Assembly: GCA_963750715.1 (NCBI GenBank)
Contig: CAVVRP010000008.1
Location: 186,001-250,000, forward strand
Reading direction: 5' to 3'
DNA: 64,000 nt
DNA from: JAGVSR01 sp963750715
Lineage (GTDB): Bacteria; Pseudomonadota; Alphaproteobacteria; Rhizobiales; Hyphomicrobiaceae
Positions 55,497-64,000 of this stretch are shown here, piece by piece. Within the stretch, counting starts at the first letter, position 1; each line of letters opens with the position of its first letter. The notes beneath the pieces were generated by a model that saw nothing but the letters and a program-made list of their open reading frames with translations, searched no databases and was not told the origin of the DNA. Made by a program: the position numbers and the translations under genes.

Positions 55497-56581
55497 TGCT
55501 ACCCGATCTCTATCCCCTGGCGCGAGCCGCCCTTTTCGCCATGTCGCCGGAGGATGCGCACGAGGTCTCGCTGAAGGCGCTGGAGAACGGCATCTATCCG
55601 CGCGCGGCAGGAACCGATGCCCCGTGCCTCGCTATCAGGTTGTGGGGTCTGGTGTTTCCAAACCCGGTCGGAATCGCCGCCGGCTACGACAAGGACGCCC
55701 GCGTGCCGGATGCCGTGCTGGGCCTCGGCTGCGGCTTTGCCGAAGTCGGAACGCTGACGCCGTTGCCACAGGCGGGCAACGCGAAGCCGCGCGTATTCCG
55801 CCTGGTGGAGGACAAAGGCCTCATCAATCGACTTGGATTCAACAATGGCGGCCATGCAGCGGCCCTGCAGCGGCTTGCCGCGTACCGGACTCGCGGTATC
55901 GTCTCCGTCAACATCGGCGCCAATAAGGATTCGGCGGACCGAACGGACGATTACGTCAAGGGTTTCGATACCTTCTATGCGGTCGCAACTATGTTCACCA
56001 TCAATATCTCGTCGCCCAACACGCCGGGGCTGCGGGATTTGCAGGCACCCGCCGCATTGGACGAGTTGCTCGGCCGCCTCATGGCAGCCCGCGCGCGCCG
56101 CATGGCCGAAGGCAAGCCGAAACGCCCGATCGTCGTAAAGATCGCGCCCGATATCTCCGTCGACGACATCGGCCCAATCACCGAGAGGCTGTTGGCTCAC
56201 GGCGTCGATGGCATCGCCGTGTCCAATACAACGCTTACACGGCCGCGACTGCGGTCGCAAAATGCCGGCGAAGAGGGAGGATTGTCCGGCCAGCCGCTGT
56301 TCGAACGATCGACAGTCATGCTGGCCCGCATCTACGAGGCGACCGGCGGTGTCGTTCCCCTGATCGGCATCGGCGGGATCACGAACGGGGAAACCGCGCT
56401 CGCCAAGATCGAGGCCGGTGCGTCACTGCTACAACTCTACACCGGCCTCATCTACGAGGGACCCGGCCTCATCGGCCGCATCAAGCGCCATCTCGAACTT
56501 ACGGTGCGACGCGCCGGCGTAACGAAGCTCGACCAGTTGCGCGGGACGAAATCGCGCGAGTGGGCCGCACGTCAGATCTAG
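55496..56581 (+). CDS. pyrD: dihydroorotate dehydrogenase (quinone)
   Basis: Class 2 PyrD oxidises dihydroorotate to orotate in pyrimidine synthesis and passes electrons to quinone at the inner membrane. The 361-residue length and the N-terminal helical region (YPLARAALFAMSPEDAHEVS) mark class 2. FMN-binding motifs include NPVGIAAGYDKDARVPD and FAEVGTLTPLPQAGN. The active-site serine is in TINISSPNTPGLRDLQ, with KIAPDISVDDI and GIGGITNGETALAKIEAGAS later. It is complete and coupled to DUF952. Confidence 0.95.
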   Translation: MLPDLYPLARAALFAMSPEDAHEVSLKALENGIYPRAAGTDAPCLAIRLWGLVFPNPVGIAAGYDKDARVPDAVLGLGCGFAEVGTLTPLPQAGNAKPRVFRLVEDKGLINRLGFNNGGHAAALQRLAAYRTRGIVSVNIGANKDSADRTDDYVKGFDTFYAVATMFTINISSPNTPGLRDLQAPAALDELLGRLMAARARRMAEGKPKRPIVVKIAPDISVDDIGPITERLLAHGVDGIAVSNTTLTRPRLRSQNAGEEGGLSGQPLFERSTVMLARIYEATGGVVPLIGIGGITNGETALAKIEAGASLLQLYTGLIYEGPGLIGRIKRHLELTVRRAGVTKLDQLRGTKSREWAARQI

Positions 56582-56603
56582 ACCGCGAGTGCCTGTCGAT
56601 TGA

Positions 56604-56882
56604 TCAGGAGCCGGAATCGCGTTTTGCAATGCGGCTCATCAGCCGCAGGACGAGCCACACCGGCACCACGATAATGGCGCCAAGCAGCATATACTGCAGC
56701 ACCCATTCCACAGCGCCGAAGCCCAGGTCGTAAAGGTTCCGGGCGAGATCGTTCAGGCGATCGAAGAAGTTGCGCAGATTGATGCCGAGTGCCGACAGAA
56801 CCACACCGACTGCCAGCGAGATCAGGGCCAGTCGCACAGCGACGCCCAACGGGTTGCCGCCGAAGATCGACCGACTATCCAT
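56604..56882 (-). CDS. small DUF6460-like membrane protein
   Basis: A 92-residue protein with two membrane segments (AVRLALISLAVGVVLSALGI and MLLGAIIVVPVWLVLRLMSR). Between them lies a short amphipathic stretch (NLRNFFDRLNDLARNLYDLG). This is the layout of the DUF6460 family of alphaproteobacterial integral membrane proteins, whose function is unknown. It converges on pyrD and starts at ATG 56882. Confidence 0.75.
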   Translation of the reverse strand: MDSRSIFGGNPLGVAVRLALISLAVGVVLSALGINLRNFFDRLNDLARNLYDLGFGAVEWVLQYMLLGAIIVVPVWLVLRLMSRIAKRDSGS

Positions 56883-57148
56883 GGTTTTCTTCTCCTGCCT
56901 CGATGTGCGTTCTACCCGCGGCCGCCACCCGTTTGCCCCGCCCGGTTCAGCCCCACGCGCAAATGTTTGACAATTCTCGAATAGTCGGCGGCACCCGCAT
57001 CAATTATCATGCCTGTGGGACAAGGCTCCAGCTACCAAGTGTGTCATGGCCATCGCCGGGGCCGTGGACTACAGATTTGGCTGGTAGGCCCCCGATGGCC
57101 GCATGGCACTTGCCGCCTCTGAACCGGCCGTCCGGCCCGGACCCTCGC

Positions 57149-58075
57149 ATGAATGTCTACCTGCCAATCGCCGAGATGTCCGCCAACGTCTTCCTGTTCC
57201 TTGGCATGGGGGCAGCGGTCGGTTTCTTGTCCGGCCTGTTCGGCGTGGGCGGCGGCTTCCTGATGACCCCGCTACTGATTTTCTCGGGCATTCCGGCGGC
57301 GGTCGCGGTAGGGACGGGCGCTGCCCAGACGGTCGCCGCCTCTGTCTCGGGTGCACTCGCGCAGTACAAGCGCAAAAACGTCGACATCAAGCTTGGCTGC
57401 GTGCTTCTGACGGGCGGCGTCGCGGGATCGATCATCGGCGTGCAAATTGTGAAGATCCTGCGCCAGGCGGGACAGTTCGATCTGTTCATCGCCCTCAGCT
57501 ACGTCATGTTCCTCGGCGTTATCGGCACCTTGATGCTGATCGAGAGCGCCAATTCGATCAAGGGCGCGCGGACGGGAAAAGTGCACACGTCGCGCCGCCC
57601 CGGCCAACACAGCTGGATCCACGGGCTGCCGCTCAAGGTGCGCTTCCACCGGTCCAAGCTGTACATTAGCGCCATTCCACCGCTGCTGATCGGCGCGTTC
57701 GTCGGTTTTCTAGCGGCTATCATGGGTGCCGGCGGCGGCTTCATCATGGTGCCGGCCATGATCTATCTGCTGCGAGTGCCAACCAATGTCGTCGTCGGAA
57801 CGTCCTTGTTCCAGATCGTTTTCGTGACGGCAGCCACGACCATCATGCATGCGGGCGCCAACAAGAACGTAGATATCGTGTTGGCGCTGCTGCTGATCGT
57901 TAGCGGCGTCATCGGGGCGCAATTCGGCGCCTCCGCCGGGGCCAAGCTGAAGGGCGAACAGTTGCGATTTCTGCTTGCCGCCCTCGTGATGCTGGTATGC
58001 CTGCGCATCGGCTGGGACCTTGTGGTGACGCCGCCGGAGCTCTTCTCTCTGGCCTCGATCATGGGGTCATCGTGA
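57149..58075 (+). CDS. TauE/SafE (TSUP) family exporter
   Basis: A 308-residue inner-membrane protein of the TSUP family, which exports sulfite, sulfoacetate or similar anions. The repeated-half signature is visible twice: GFLSGLFGVGGGFLMTPLLI near residue 25 and GFLAAIMGAGGGFIMVPAMI near residue 195. About eight membrane segments are seen, with a hydrophilic loop (RRPGQHSWIHGLPLKVRFHR) in the middle. The ATG at 57149 removes a long non-conserved upstream extension. The next gene overlaps by one base and encodes its usual partner. Confidence 0.9.
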   Translation: MNVYLPIAEMSANVFLFLGMGAAVGFLSGLFGVGGGFLMTPLLIFSGIPAAVAVGTGAAQTVAASVSGALAQYKRKNVDIKLGCVLLTGGVAGSIIGVQIVKILRQAGQFDLFIALSYVMFLGVIGTLMLIESANSIKGARTGKVHTSRRPGQHSWIHGLPLKVRFHRSKLYISAIPPLLIGAFVGFLAAIMGAGGGFIMVPAMIYLLRVPTNVVVGTSLFQIVFVTAATTIMHAGANKNVDIVLALLLIVSGVIGAQFGASAGAKLKGEQLRFLLAALVMLVCLRIGWDLVVTPPELFSLASIMGSS

Positions 58076-59046
58076 TGCGCCCAGCTCCAGCTCACCTGAT
58101 CGTGCTGGCTGCCGTCCTCCTGACGGCGAGCGCCGTAAGGGTCTCGGAGTCATCGGCGACTGCGGCGACCTCCGAGGAAAGGGCAAAGACCGCCGCTCAG
58201 AAAAAAGACGCAGCTCGCGCAAAGAAGGCCGCTTCGCCCGCCGACGCGGCGACACCTGCCGCCCAACCCTCGGAGACTGGCCCCGCAGCCGCTACCGCGG
58301 CCCCTCCGACGGCGGAAATGGCCCCCGAGCATGTCGAAGCCGACGTCTCAACACGGCAGGTGGCGGTCACGACTGTCTTCAAGGGAACCGAGATCATCGT
58401 CTTCGGCACCGTGGAAAACAGCAGGCAATCAAGTGCAGAGAGCGGCTACTACGATGTCATCGTGGTACTCGAAGGCGCACCCAGCCCGCTCGTCGTCAGG
58501 AAAAAGAGCCGTGTCGCAGGCCTGTGGGTCAATTCCTCATCGGTGACGTTCACCAATGTCCCGAGCTACCACGCCATCGTATCCACCCGCCCGCTGGAGG
58601 AGATCGCCGATCGCAGCCTTCTCGATCAGAACGTCATTGGGCTGGACAGCGTCGGCATCGGCGTCAACAACGCCGAAAGCACGCCTGTGCCGATCGACGA
58701 GCACCAGGAGTACCGGCTCGCCACCGTCCGGCTGAAGCAGCAGGAAGGCCTGTTCCTCAAAGACGAATATGGGGTCGCGTTCATCGGGCGCAGCCTTTTT
58801 CGCGCCACCATCGGGCTACCGGCGAACATCCCCGTCGGCCAACTCGGCGCGCGTGTGTATCTTTTCCGCGAGGGCAAGCTTCTCAGCCAGTACGATACCC
58901 GGGTGTCCCTGGCCCGCACGGGCGTCGAGCGTGTGCTGTATGATTTCGCGCGCGAACGGCCTTATTGGTATGGAATCGTGGCGGTTATTATCGCGGTCGC
59001 CGCCGGCTTCCTGGCCTCGACATGGTTCCGCCGCGCGAACACCTGA
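58075..59046 (+). CDS. TIGR02186 family membrane-anchored protein
   Basis: A 323-residue protein matching the alphaproteobacterial TIGR02186 family. It has a signal-like N-terminus (HLIVLAAVLLTASAVRVSES), an Ala/Lys-rich linker, a beta-rich periplasmic domain (TVFKGTEIIVFGTVENSRQS, YYDVIVVLEGAPSPLVVRKK) and a C-terminal anchor (YWYGIVAVIIAVAAGFLAST). Members are almost always encoded next to a TSUP exporter, as here with a one-base overlap, which suggests a shared transport job. The substrate is not known. The linker of about 60 residues is long and low in complexity. Confidence 0.85.
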   Translation: MRPAPAHLIVLAAVLLTASAVRVSESSATAATSEERAKTAAQKKDAARAKKAASPADAATPAAQPSETGPAAATAAPPTAEMAPEHVEADVSTRQVAVTTVFKGTEIIVFGTVENSRQSSAESGYYDVIVVLEGAPSPLVVRKKSRVAGLWVNSSSVTFTNVPSYHAIVSTRPLEEIADRSLLDQNVIGLDSVGIGVNNAESTPVPIDEHQEYRLATVRLKQQEGLFLKDEYGVAFIGRSLFRATIGLPANIPVGQLGARVYLFREGKLLSQYDTRVSLARTGVERVLYDFARERPYWYGIVAVIIAVAAGFLASTWFRRANT

Positions 59047-59052
59047 ACTGTC

Positions 59053-59775
59053 TCAGTCTTCCATCAGCAGGCGCGAAGCCACAGGATACAGGCCTTCCTG
59101 GCCAAGCAGCCACACGGACATGCCGTCGAATCCGAACAGCGGTGCGAAGGCGTCATCGAGCACGTTCAGGCCACCAGCGTAGGTCCCGAACGCCGGCATA
59201 ACGAGCCGCACGCCGTTACCGGCGAAGCACGGCCGCCGGAAAGTGTGGCCATTGAGGCAGACGCGCGCGGCCGGATGCAAGTGTCCCGCGATCTCGTGCG
59301 TCACGGCGGCCGGCGAGGGCTCATGGCGCAGGACGAGGCCCTCGACGCGCAATTCGTCCAGCACGTGGCCTCCGAGTATACCGGCAATCTCGGGATCGTG
59401 GTTGCCCGTGATCCAGATCCATTCGCGATCTTCCTGCAGGATGCGCAGCGTCTCGAGATCGTCTTCGCAGATGCGGCTCGCGCCGGCTTTATAGTGCAGA
59501 CTGTCGCCGAGGCAGATCACCGTGTGGGCATCGAATCGCTCGATGGTGGTCGCCAGCTTGGACAATGTTTCACGTGTATCGTAGGGGGGAAGCATGACGC
59601 CGCGGCGGGCGAAGGTGGAGCCTTTTTCCAGATGCAGATCGGCCACGATCAGGGCGTCTTCGCCCGGCCAGTAGAGCGCGCCCACGTAATCCGCCCGGAA
59701 CGATTTCCCGCAGATGGAAATCGGCTGCTCGTCGAAGTCGCCCCGGTCGAGACGCTCCGGCTTCAATTGAAGCAT
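59053..59775 (-). CDS. pdeM: ligase-associated phosphoesterase PdeM
   Basis: A 240-residue metallophosphoesterase of the PdeM type, normally encoded with an ATP-dependent DNA ligase, an exonuclease and a DEXH helicase in a DNA-repair set. Metal motifs are ALIVADLHLEKGST, VICLGDSLHYKAG, ITGNHDPEIAG and HEIAGHLHPAARV. In the second motif a tyrosine follows the histidine, where I recall aspartate being common, so activity should be checked. The gene is intact, but the helicase gene just upstream is a pseudogene and no ligase or exonuclease is nearby. Confidence 0.88.
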   Translation of the reverse strand: MLQLKPERLDRGDFDEQPISICGKSFRADYVGALYWPGEDALIVADLHLEKGSTFARRGVMLPPYDTRETLSKLATTIERFDAHTVICLGDSLHYKAGASRICEDDLETLRILQEDREWIWITGNHDPEIAGILGGHVLDELRVEGLVLRHEPSPAAVTHEIAGHLHPAARVCLNGHTFRRPCFAGNGVRLVMPAFGTYAGGLNVLDDAFAPLFGFDGMSVWLLGQEGLYPVASRLLMED

Positions 59776-59840
59776 GGTGTCTTAGCTCCCCCATCCGTGT
59801 TCATGTTCGTTGCGTCCTGCCGCAACACTGAGGCGCTATT

Positions 59841-61325
59841 TCAACCGCCAGTCTCGCGGATCAGGGCTGCCGAGTCGCGCAGCATATCCCCTCGCGCCAG
59901 ATGCGCGACCGGTTCTTTGCCGACCTCCAGCACGATTGGAACCGAGAACGGCGACACGCGCGCCAAAGCTTGATGCCTGATTCGGCCGCGGATGCGAGCC
60001 AGGAACTCACCCAGTCGTGAGATATTGAGCAGTCCGTTCGCCGCATCGGCCCAGGCGGCATCGAGCAGGATGGGCGCAGGTTCGTGCTTTCTTAAGACGT
60101 CGTAGATCAAATCGGTGGACATCGTAACCTGACGGCCGGGCTTCTCGCGCCCGGGATGACGCCCGCTCGATCAGCCCGGCGATGACCGCGGTGATGCGGA
60201 ACGTGCGCTTCATCAGGCTGGATTCGGCGAGCCACGCATCGAGGTCGTCGCCCAACATGTCCTCCTCGAACGGCGTGCCGAGCGTGATGCTGCCCAACGC
60301 GATCATGTGCGAAATGTCGCCCGCGGCCCACACTGACAATCCGTAGTCGTTGGCGACAATGCCGAGCGGGAGCGCACCGAGCCGGTCTAGACGGCGCGTC
60401 AGAAGCATGCCGAGCGTCTGGTGAGCGAGGCGGCCTTCGAAGGGATATGCCACGAGGTAGTGTCGGTTGCCGCGAGGAAATGTTTCGACAAGCATTTCCA
60501 CCTCGCCGGGTATGACGGAGCTATCGGCTTAAAGCTCGAGCCATTCGGCCACGGGGCCCGGAAGGATCGGCCATTGCGCTGGATCGGCCAGCATGGCGCG
60601 CACGCGGCGTGCGAGGTGCGTCGACAGCGGGAACTTGCCGCCGGCATAGCTGGGAATCATCGGATCGGCTGAACTCGCGCGCGAGACGAAGCACCTCGCC
60701 GGCGAACACGAACGTCGCGCCCGGCGTTAGTTGCTCGATGAAGTATTCCTCGACTTCGCCCAGCACGCGCCCACCAGCCGGCTGGCGAGTGGCGCCGGGC
60801 TTTTTCGACCGACCGCCGATGAGTCGCAGCTCGATCATGGGCGCTTCGACGCCGCGAGAGCATGTAGTTCATCAAAGATCGCCGTATCGAGATCCGCGAA
60901 CAGGTGCGGCGCATCGTCGTGGCTCAACATCTGTGCGAGTTGCTCGGGCGTCGTCATCAGGATGTCGGGCGGACGATGCCGCTGGCGGTGTCGCCGCGAG
61001 ACGGGGGTATCTCCGGTGCGCGTTTCGCAGGTGACCCGTAGCTTCATTTCGGAGATCGGCGTCGTCAGATTTTGCGCGACGTCGACCGCGAGCGCCTTTA
61101 GCGGAGAGCGTGTGCAGTCCCGCGCCGCGCCGCGTGCGAGGCCGATCGACCAGAGACACGAGGCTTTGGCCAAAATCCGCCGAGCGTCTTGCCCACCCCC
61201 GTCGGCGCGATTAGCAGTGCAGACCGCCGGGCGCGGGCTTGGTCGAGCATGGTCAGCTGATGAACGCGGCTGCCAGCCGTGCGCGGCGAACCAGCCGGCG
61301 AAGGCTTCCGGCAGCAGCCGAGCGG
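59841..61325 (-). pseudogene. ligase-associated DEXH-box helicase pseudogene
   Basis: Pieces of one helicase are scattered over three frames. From the 5' end: LLPEAFAGWFAAHGWQP, then after a shift HQLTMLDQARARRSALLIAP with Walker A TGVGKT. Then come SPLKALAVDVAQNLTTPISE, TTPEQLAQMLSHDDAPHLFA and DELHAL. At 60835 the sequence jumps to IELRLIGGR and GEVEEYFIEQLTPG, skipping the rest of RecA1, all of RecA2 and the winged helix. Later there is a frameshift near 60665, a TAA after WLEL at about 60529 and another shift near 60135 before STDLIYDVLRKHEPAPILLD. The gene is clearly dead. Confidence 0.88.
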
Positions 61326-61530
61326 CGGGCGCGACACGCGGCTATGCCGCCCGGCCGGTTGCGGCGCGACGCGGCTTTTGACCCGTCCTGCGCTTGGAAG
61401 TTGCGACTGGCATCCCACCAGCAGGCGGGCCGTGTCAAAGGTGCAGGAATAAGTGGGTTGTTGGGGTTCACGAGAGTGCAACCCACCTGCAAGAGACGAG
61501 ACCTGACGAAACAGCCCCTTGCAGTTAAAC

Positions 61531-63993
61531 TCAGTTCCGATCACCCGTCTCGTTGGCTTGCTGGCGCTTCTTCCAGTCCTCGCCGGCAGTGCGGGCGTCG
61601 TTAATGATCTTGCTCGTCGTAGCCGGGGCAAATGACTGGACGAGAGCCTCTGCGGCGCTCAGATCCTGCGGCGACAGCTGCGTCCGGAGTGTGTCACGGC
61701 GGCGAAGGGCTTCCTTGTCGCCGCCGGTCGAGGCGAGCGTGTACCACTTATAGGCGAGCTTGGGATCCTTAGCGACACCAAGACCGTTTTCATGCAGGAC
61801 GGCGAGATTGAACTGGCTGTCAGCCAGACCTTGCCCGGCGGCCTTCTGGAACCACTGCGCGGCGGTGGCGTAGTCGGGCGTGGTGCTGGACTTGCTGGTG
61901 CTCAGCACGGCGAGATTGTGCATCGCCTTGACGTTGCCGAGATCGGCGGCGCGTTGATACCACGATCGGGCCCGTCCGATGTCGACCTTCACGCCGAGTC
62001 CCCGCTCGTACAGCGTGCCCAGCCGATACTGAGCCTGCGCGAAACCCTGCGCCGCCGAACGCTGATACCAGCGCACGGCTTCGACGAAATTCTGTTCCGT
62101 GCCCTTGCCCTCTGCGAGCCGTGCGGCAACCTCGAACTCGGCCGACGGGTCGCCCTTCGCTGCTGCCAGGCGCAGCGACAGCGGGCCGACGGTGGCGGGT
62201 GGAAGATCGAGTGCGCTGCTGCGCTGACCGTCGGCGTCGGCCGAGTTCGACTGACCGATGGAAGCGGTATCCATGAGGCTGGCCTGGACGGCCGGTGGCG
62301 TCGCGGTGCCGTTGATCAGGGCGGCCGGGGTCCACTTAGCCGCTGCGGTGCCGACCTTTGCGGAAAGTCCGGCGAGGTTCTGTTGGTTCTGCTGATGCGC
62401 CAGGACGGCACCCGAAGGCGCGTTCGGCGAGGTTTGTAGTATGATGCCCTGAGGGATGATCGGGGCCGCTCCATCGGCGGGGTGCGAATTCTTTTCGATC
62501 ACAGGGCGGTCGCTCGGTGGCACGTTGCCCATGCCGATCGTGTCGTCGGTGTCGGAGGCGCCCGCCCGAGGCGTCTGTTCAGGTGGGTTGTGTGCCGTGA
62601 TGGCTTCTTCCGCCGACATCGAGCGATCGGGTTCCGCGACGGCCGTGTTGCCGGCGGGTGCGACCACGTCCGGCGCTTTCGCCGACTGCTCGGTGAGATG
62701 CTCGACGGCTGGAGCCGGCGTATCGGACGGCGACAGATACAGGAGGGCGCCGTTGATTGCGACGGCGGTCGCCAGAGCGCTGACGAGAAGCTTCGGCGAA
62801 ACGCCGAGAACCTTTGTTGGACCGGCGTCCCGAGCAGTCTTGGCAGACCTAGCCGGCTCATCTTCGCTGGAGATCGGCGAGCGCGGCGGCTTCGGCGCCG
62901 GTGCGGCAGGCTCGGCCGAGGCGCGCTGCCTGGCGCGTTGGGCATCGGCAATGAAATCCTGACGCATCCGCTCGATCGGCGACGGCTCGACGGTGCGCGA
63001 AGCAGCGTGGACCGAAGGCATCTCAGGCATGGCAACGGGCGCGGCATGAGCGGGAGCGGCCACCATGGCAGGCGCCACAACAGGCACTGCGTAAGTGGGT
63101 TCAGGATTTACTGCGGGGCGCTGCGGCGCGGGAGCGGCACGCGACTGCGTTACTTCGATGGCGTCGACGCGGTCGAGAATACGTATCATCGCCTGCTGAA
63201 CGGTATCCAGCATGGCGTATGTCTGCTCGTCGCCCTCGCGACGCTCGTCGATGAAGCTCTTCAGCAGGTTGCGCAGTTCTTCGCCGCGGCCGTCGTCCGG
63301 CCGGCCCTTGACAGACTGGGCGATCCGCAGAGCAGTCTGCTCGGCAGCGGCATTAGCGATCTCGCGCAGCGAGTCATCGCTGTGCGCGGTTTCGACCGGC
63401 GCCGCTTGGTTCGGCAGGCTGCTGATATGCTCGATGACCGCGGCGAGTTGGGATTCGATTGCGTCGAGACGGGCGAACCGTTCCTGCGAGTGATCGAGAT
63501 GTGTGGCAAGCTCGCTGATATGCGCTTCGACCAGCCGCAGGCCTTCCAGATCGGAGCGGGTCGCGACGGCCTCGAGAGCAGAGCCAAAGCGCTGTTCGAA
63601 CACTTCGAACCGCTCGCCCAAGGCAAGAAATGAGTTTTCCGGGTTGGTGTCGATAAGTGACTGCTGGATACGGGCGGCGATGTCCGACAGCCGCTCGTCG
63701 AGCCATTGGCGATCCTGGCGAGACATTTCGGCTATGATCGGGCCGGCCGGCTGCAGCGGGGCCGATTCAGGTTTGGTCTGCGCAGAAAGGAGTGCCGCCG
63801 GGGCCGACGCGCGCGCGGCCTCTGGATCGCGGGTCCGGCGTACGATTCCGGCTTCGACCGCTTCGTAGGTTCGCGTGAGGGCCTCGGCCGTCTGCGCATC
63901 CCACGGACCAGCGGCGTCATCCACGTCGCCGACAACGTCGAACGGATCGACCGACGCATCCAGTCTGGCGGCATCCGCCGTGCGGCCGGACAT
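61531..63993 (-). CDS. Sel1-repeat, PodJ-like scaffold protein, 5' end uncertain
   Basis: At least 820 residues. The N-terminal 300 residues are helical with coiled-coil character (QQSLIDTNPENSFLALGERF, ELATHLDHSQERFARLDAIE). A Pro/Ala-rich region and one membrane segment (VSPKLLVSALATAVAINGAL, about residue 405) follow. A periplasmic linker leads to four or more Sel1/TPR-like repeats, such as AVRWYQRSAAQGFAQAQYRL and ARSWYQRAADLGNVKAMHNL. This is the architecture of PodJ, a polar localisation factor in alphaproteobacteria. The ATG at 63993 is seven bases from the window edge and may be internal, so the gene probably extends beyond the window. Confidence 0.82.
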   Translation of the reverse strand: MSGRTADAARLDASVDPFDVVGDVDDAAGPWDAQTAEALTRTYEAVEAGIVRRTRDPEAARASAPAALLSAQTKPESAPLQPAGPIIAEMSRQDRQWLDERLSDIAARIQQSLIDTNPENSFLALGERFEVFEQRFGSALEAVATRSDLEGLRLVEAHISELATHLDHSQERFARLDAIESQLAAVIEHISSLPNQAAPVETAHSDDSLREIANAAAEQTALRIAQSVKGRPDDGRGEELRNLLKSFIDERREGDEQTYAMLDTVQQAMIRILDRVDAIEVTQSRAAPAPQRPAVNPEPTYAVPVVAPAMVAAPAHAAPVAMPEMPSVHAASRTVEPSPIERMRQDFIADAQRARQRASAEPAAPAPKPPRSPISSEDEPARSAKTARDAGPTKVLGVSPKLLVSALATAVAINGALLYLSPSDTPAPAVEHLTEQSAKAPDVVAPAGNTAVAEPDRSMSAEEAITAHNPPEQTPRAGASDTDDTIGMGNVPPSDRPVIEKNSHPADGAAPIIPQGIILQTSPNAPSGAVLAHQQNQQNLAGLSAKVGTAAAKWTPAALINGTATPPAVQASLMDTASIGQSNSADADGQRSSALDLPPATVGPLSLRLAAAKGDPSAEFEVAARLAEGKGTEQNFVEAVRWYQRSAAQGFAQAQYRLGTLYERGLGVKVDIGRARSWYQRAADLGNVKAMHNLAVLSTSKSSTTPDYATAAQWFQKAAGQGLADSQFNLAVLHENGLGVAKDPKLAYKWYTLASTGGDKEALRRRDTLRTQLSPQDLSAAEALVQSFAPATTSKIINDARTAGEDWKKRQQANETGDRN

Positions 63994-64000
63994 CGGACCC

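Noticed and set aside
1..64000. CRISPR arrays, rRNA genes and intact insertion sequences
   Set aside because: No regularly spaced repeats, rRNA segments or transposase genes were seen in the window.

Overview
This is a GC-rich segment of an alphaproteobacterial chromosome, most likely from the Hyphomicrobiales and possibly near Hyphomicrobium. The clues are a class I lysyl-tRNA synthetase, a DUF952-pyrD pair, a membrane cytochrome c-kdsB-pheA neighbourhood, the ligase-associated phosphoesterase PdeM, a GcrA-type zinc domain, FixK-like promoter boxes and a PodJ/Sel1-type scaffold protein. The genus is an inference.

Layout. 0-9.3 kb: the end of an NlpC/P60 hydrolase, a conserved hypothetical, a glutathione S-transferase and a peptide importer yejA-yejA-yejB-yejE-yejF with two tandem binding proteins. 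9.4-14.6 kb: a membrane-anchored cytochrome c divergent from kdsB-pheA-SDR-uup. 14.6-15.4 kb: a decayed patch with a von Willebrand-type fragment and a small frameshifted secreted-protein gene. 15.4-23.2 kb: a choline-to-glycine-betaine module (choXWV, a GlxA/GbdR-like regulator, betB, betA). Matching 20-bp-spaced TGTCG direct repeats lie upstream of both choX and betB. 23.4-29.6 kb: a broken DUF3302/HlyD pair followed by an intact RND efflux adaptor and pump. 29.6-37.2 kb: a module of DUF3141 PHA-synthase-like protein, hypothetical, phosphotransacetylase, acetate kinase and FabI, with a stand-alone acetyltransferase and PPK2. A FixK/FNR-like box precedes the DUF3141 gene and a weaker one precedes PPK2. 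37.5-46.4 kb: a loosely packed accessory-looking stretch with a SulP transporter, a GcrA C-terminal-only protein, an O-methyltransferase, a YbaK-type deacylase, an LHPP-like HAD phosphatase, an SPW membrane protein, a two-repeat secreted protein, an SDR remnant and several long gaps. It ends at a tRNA-Ser(GGA) gene. 46.7-64 kb: mostly housekeeping genes (msrA, mepA, hydrolase, TerB-like, lysS, pyrD, a TauE/SafE exporter with its TIGR02186 partner, pdeM), a solitary GmrSD-like DUF262/DUF1524 gene, a heavily mutated ligase-associated DEXH helicase pseudogene and a large Sel1-repeat scaffold protein cut by the window end.

How it fits together. Choline is imported by ChoXWV and oxidised by BetA and BetB, probably under the adjacent AraC-family regulator. 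The 29.6-37.2 kb genes couple acyl-phosphate/acetate metabolism, fatty-acid reduction and polyphosphate use, probably under low-oxygen control. At least six loci are visibly decaying (TadG-like fragment, small secreted protein, DUF3302, HlyD, SDR fragment, DEXH helicase), so small insertions, duplications and deletions are common here.
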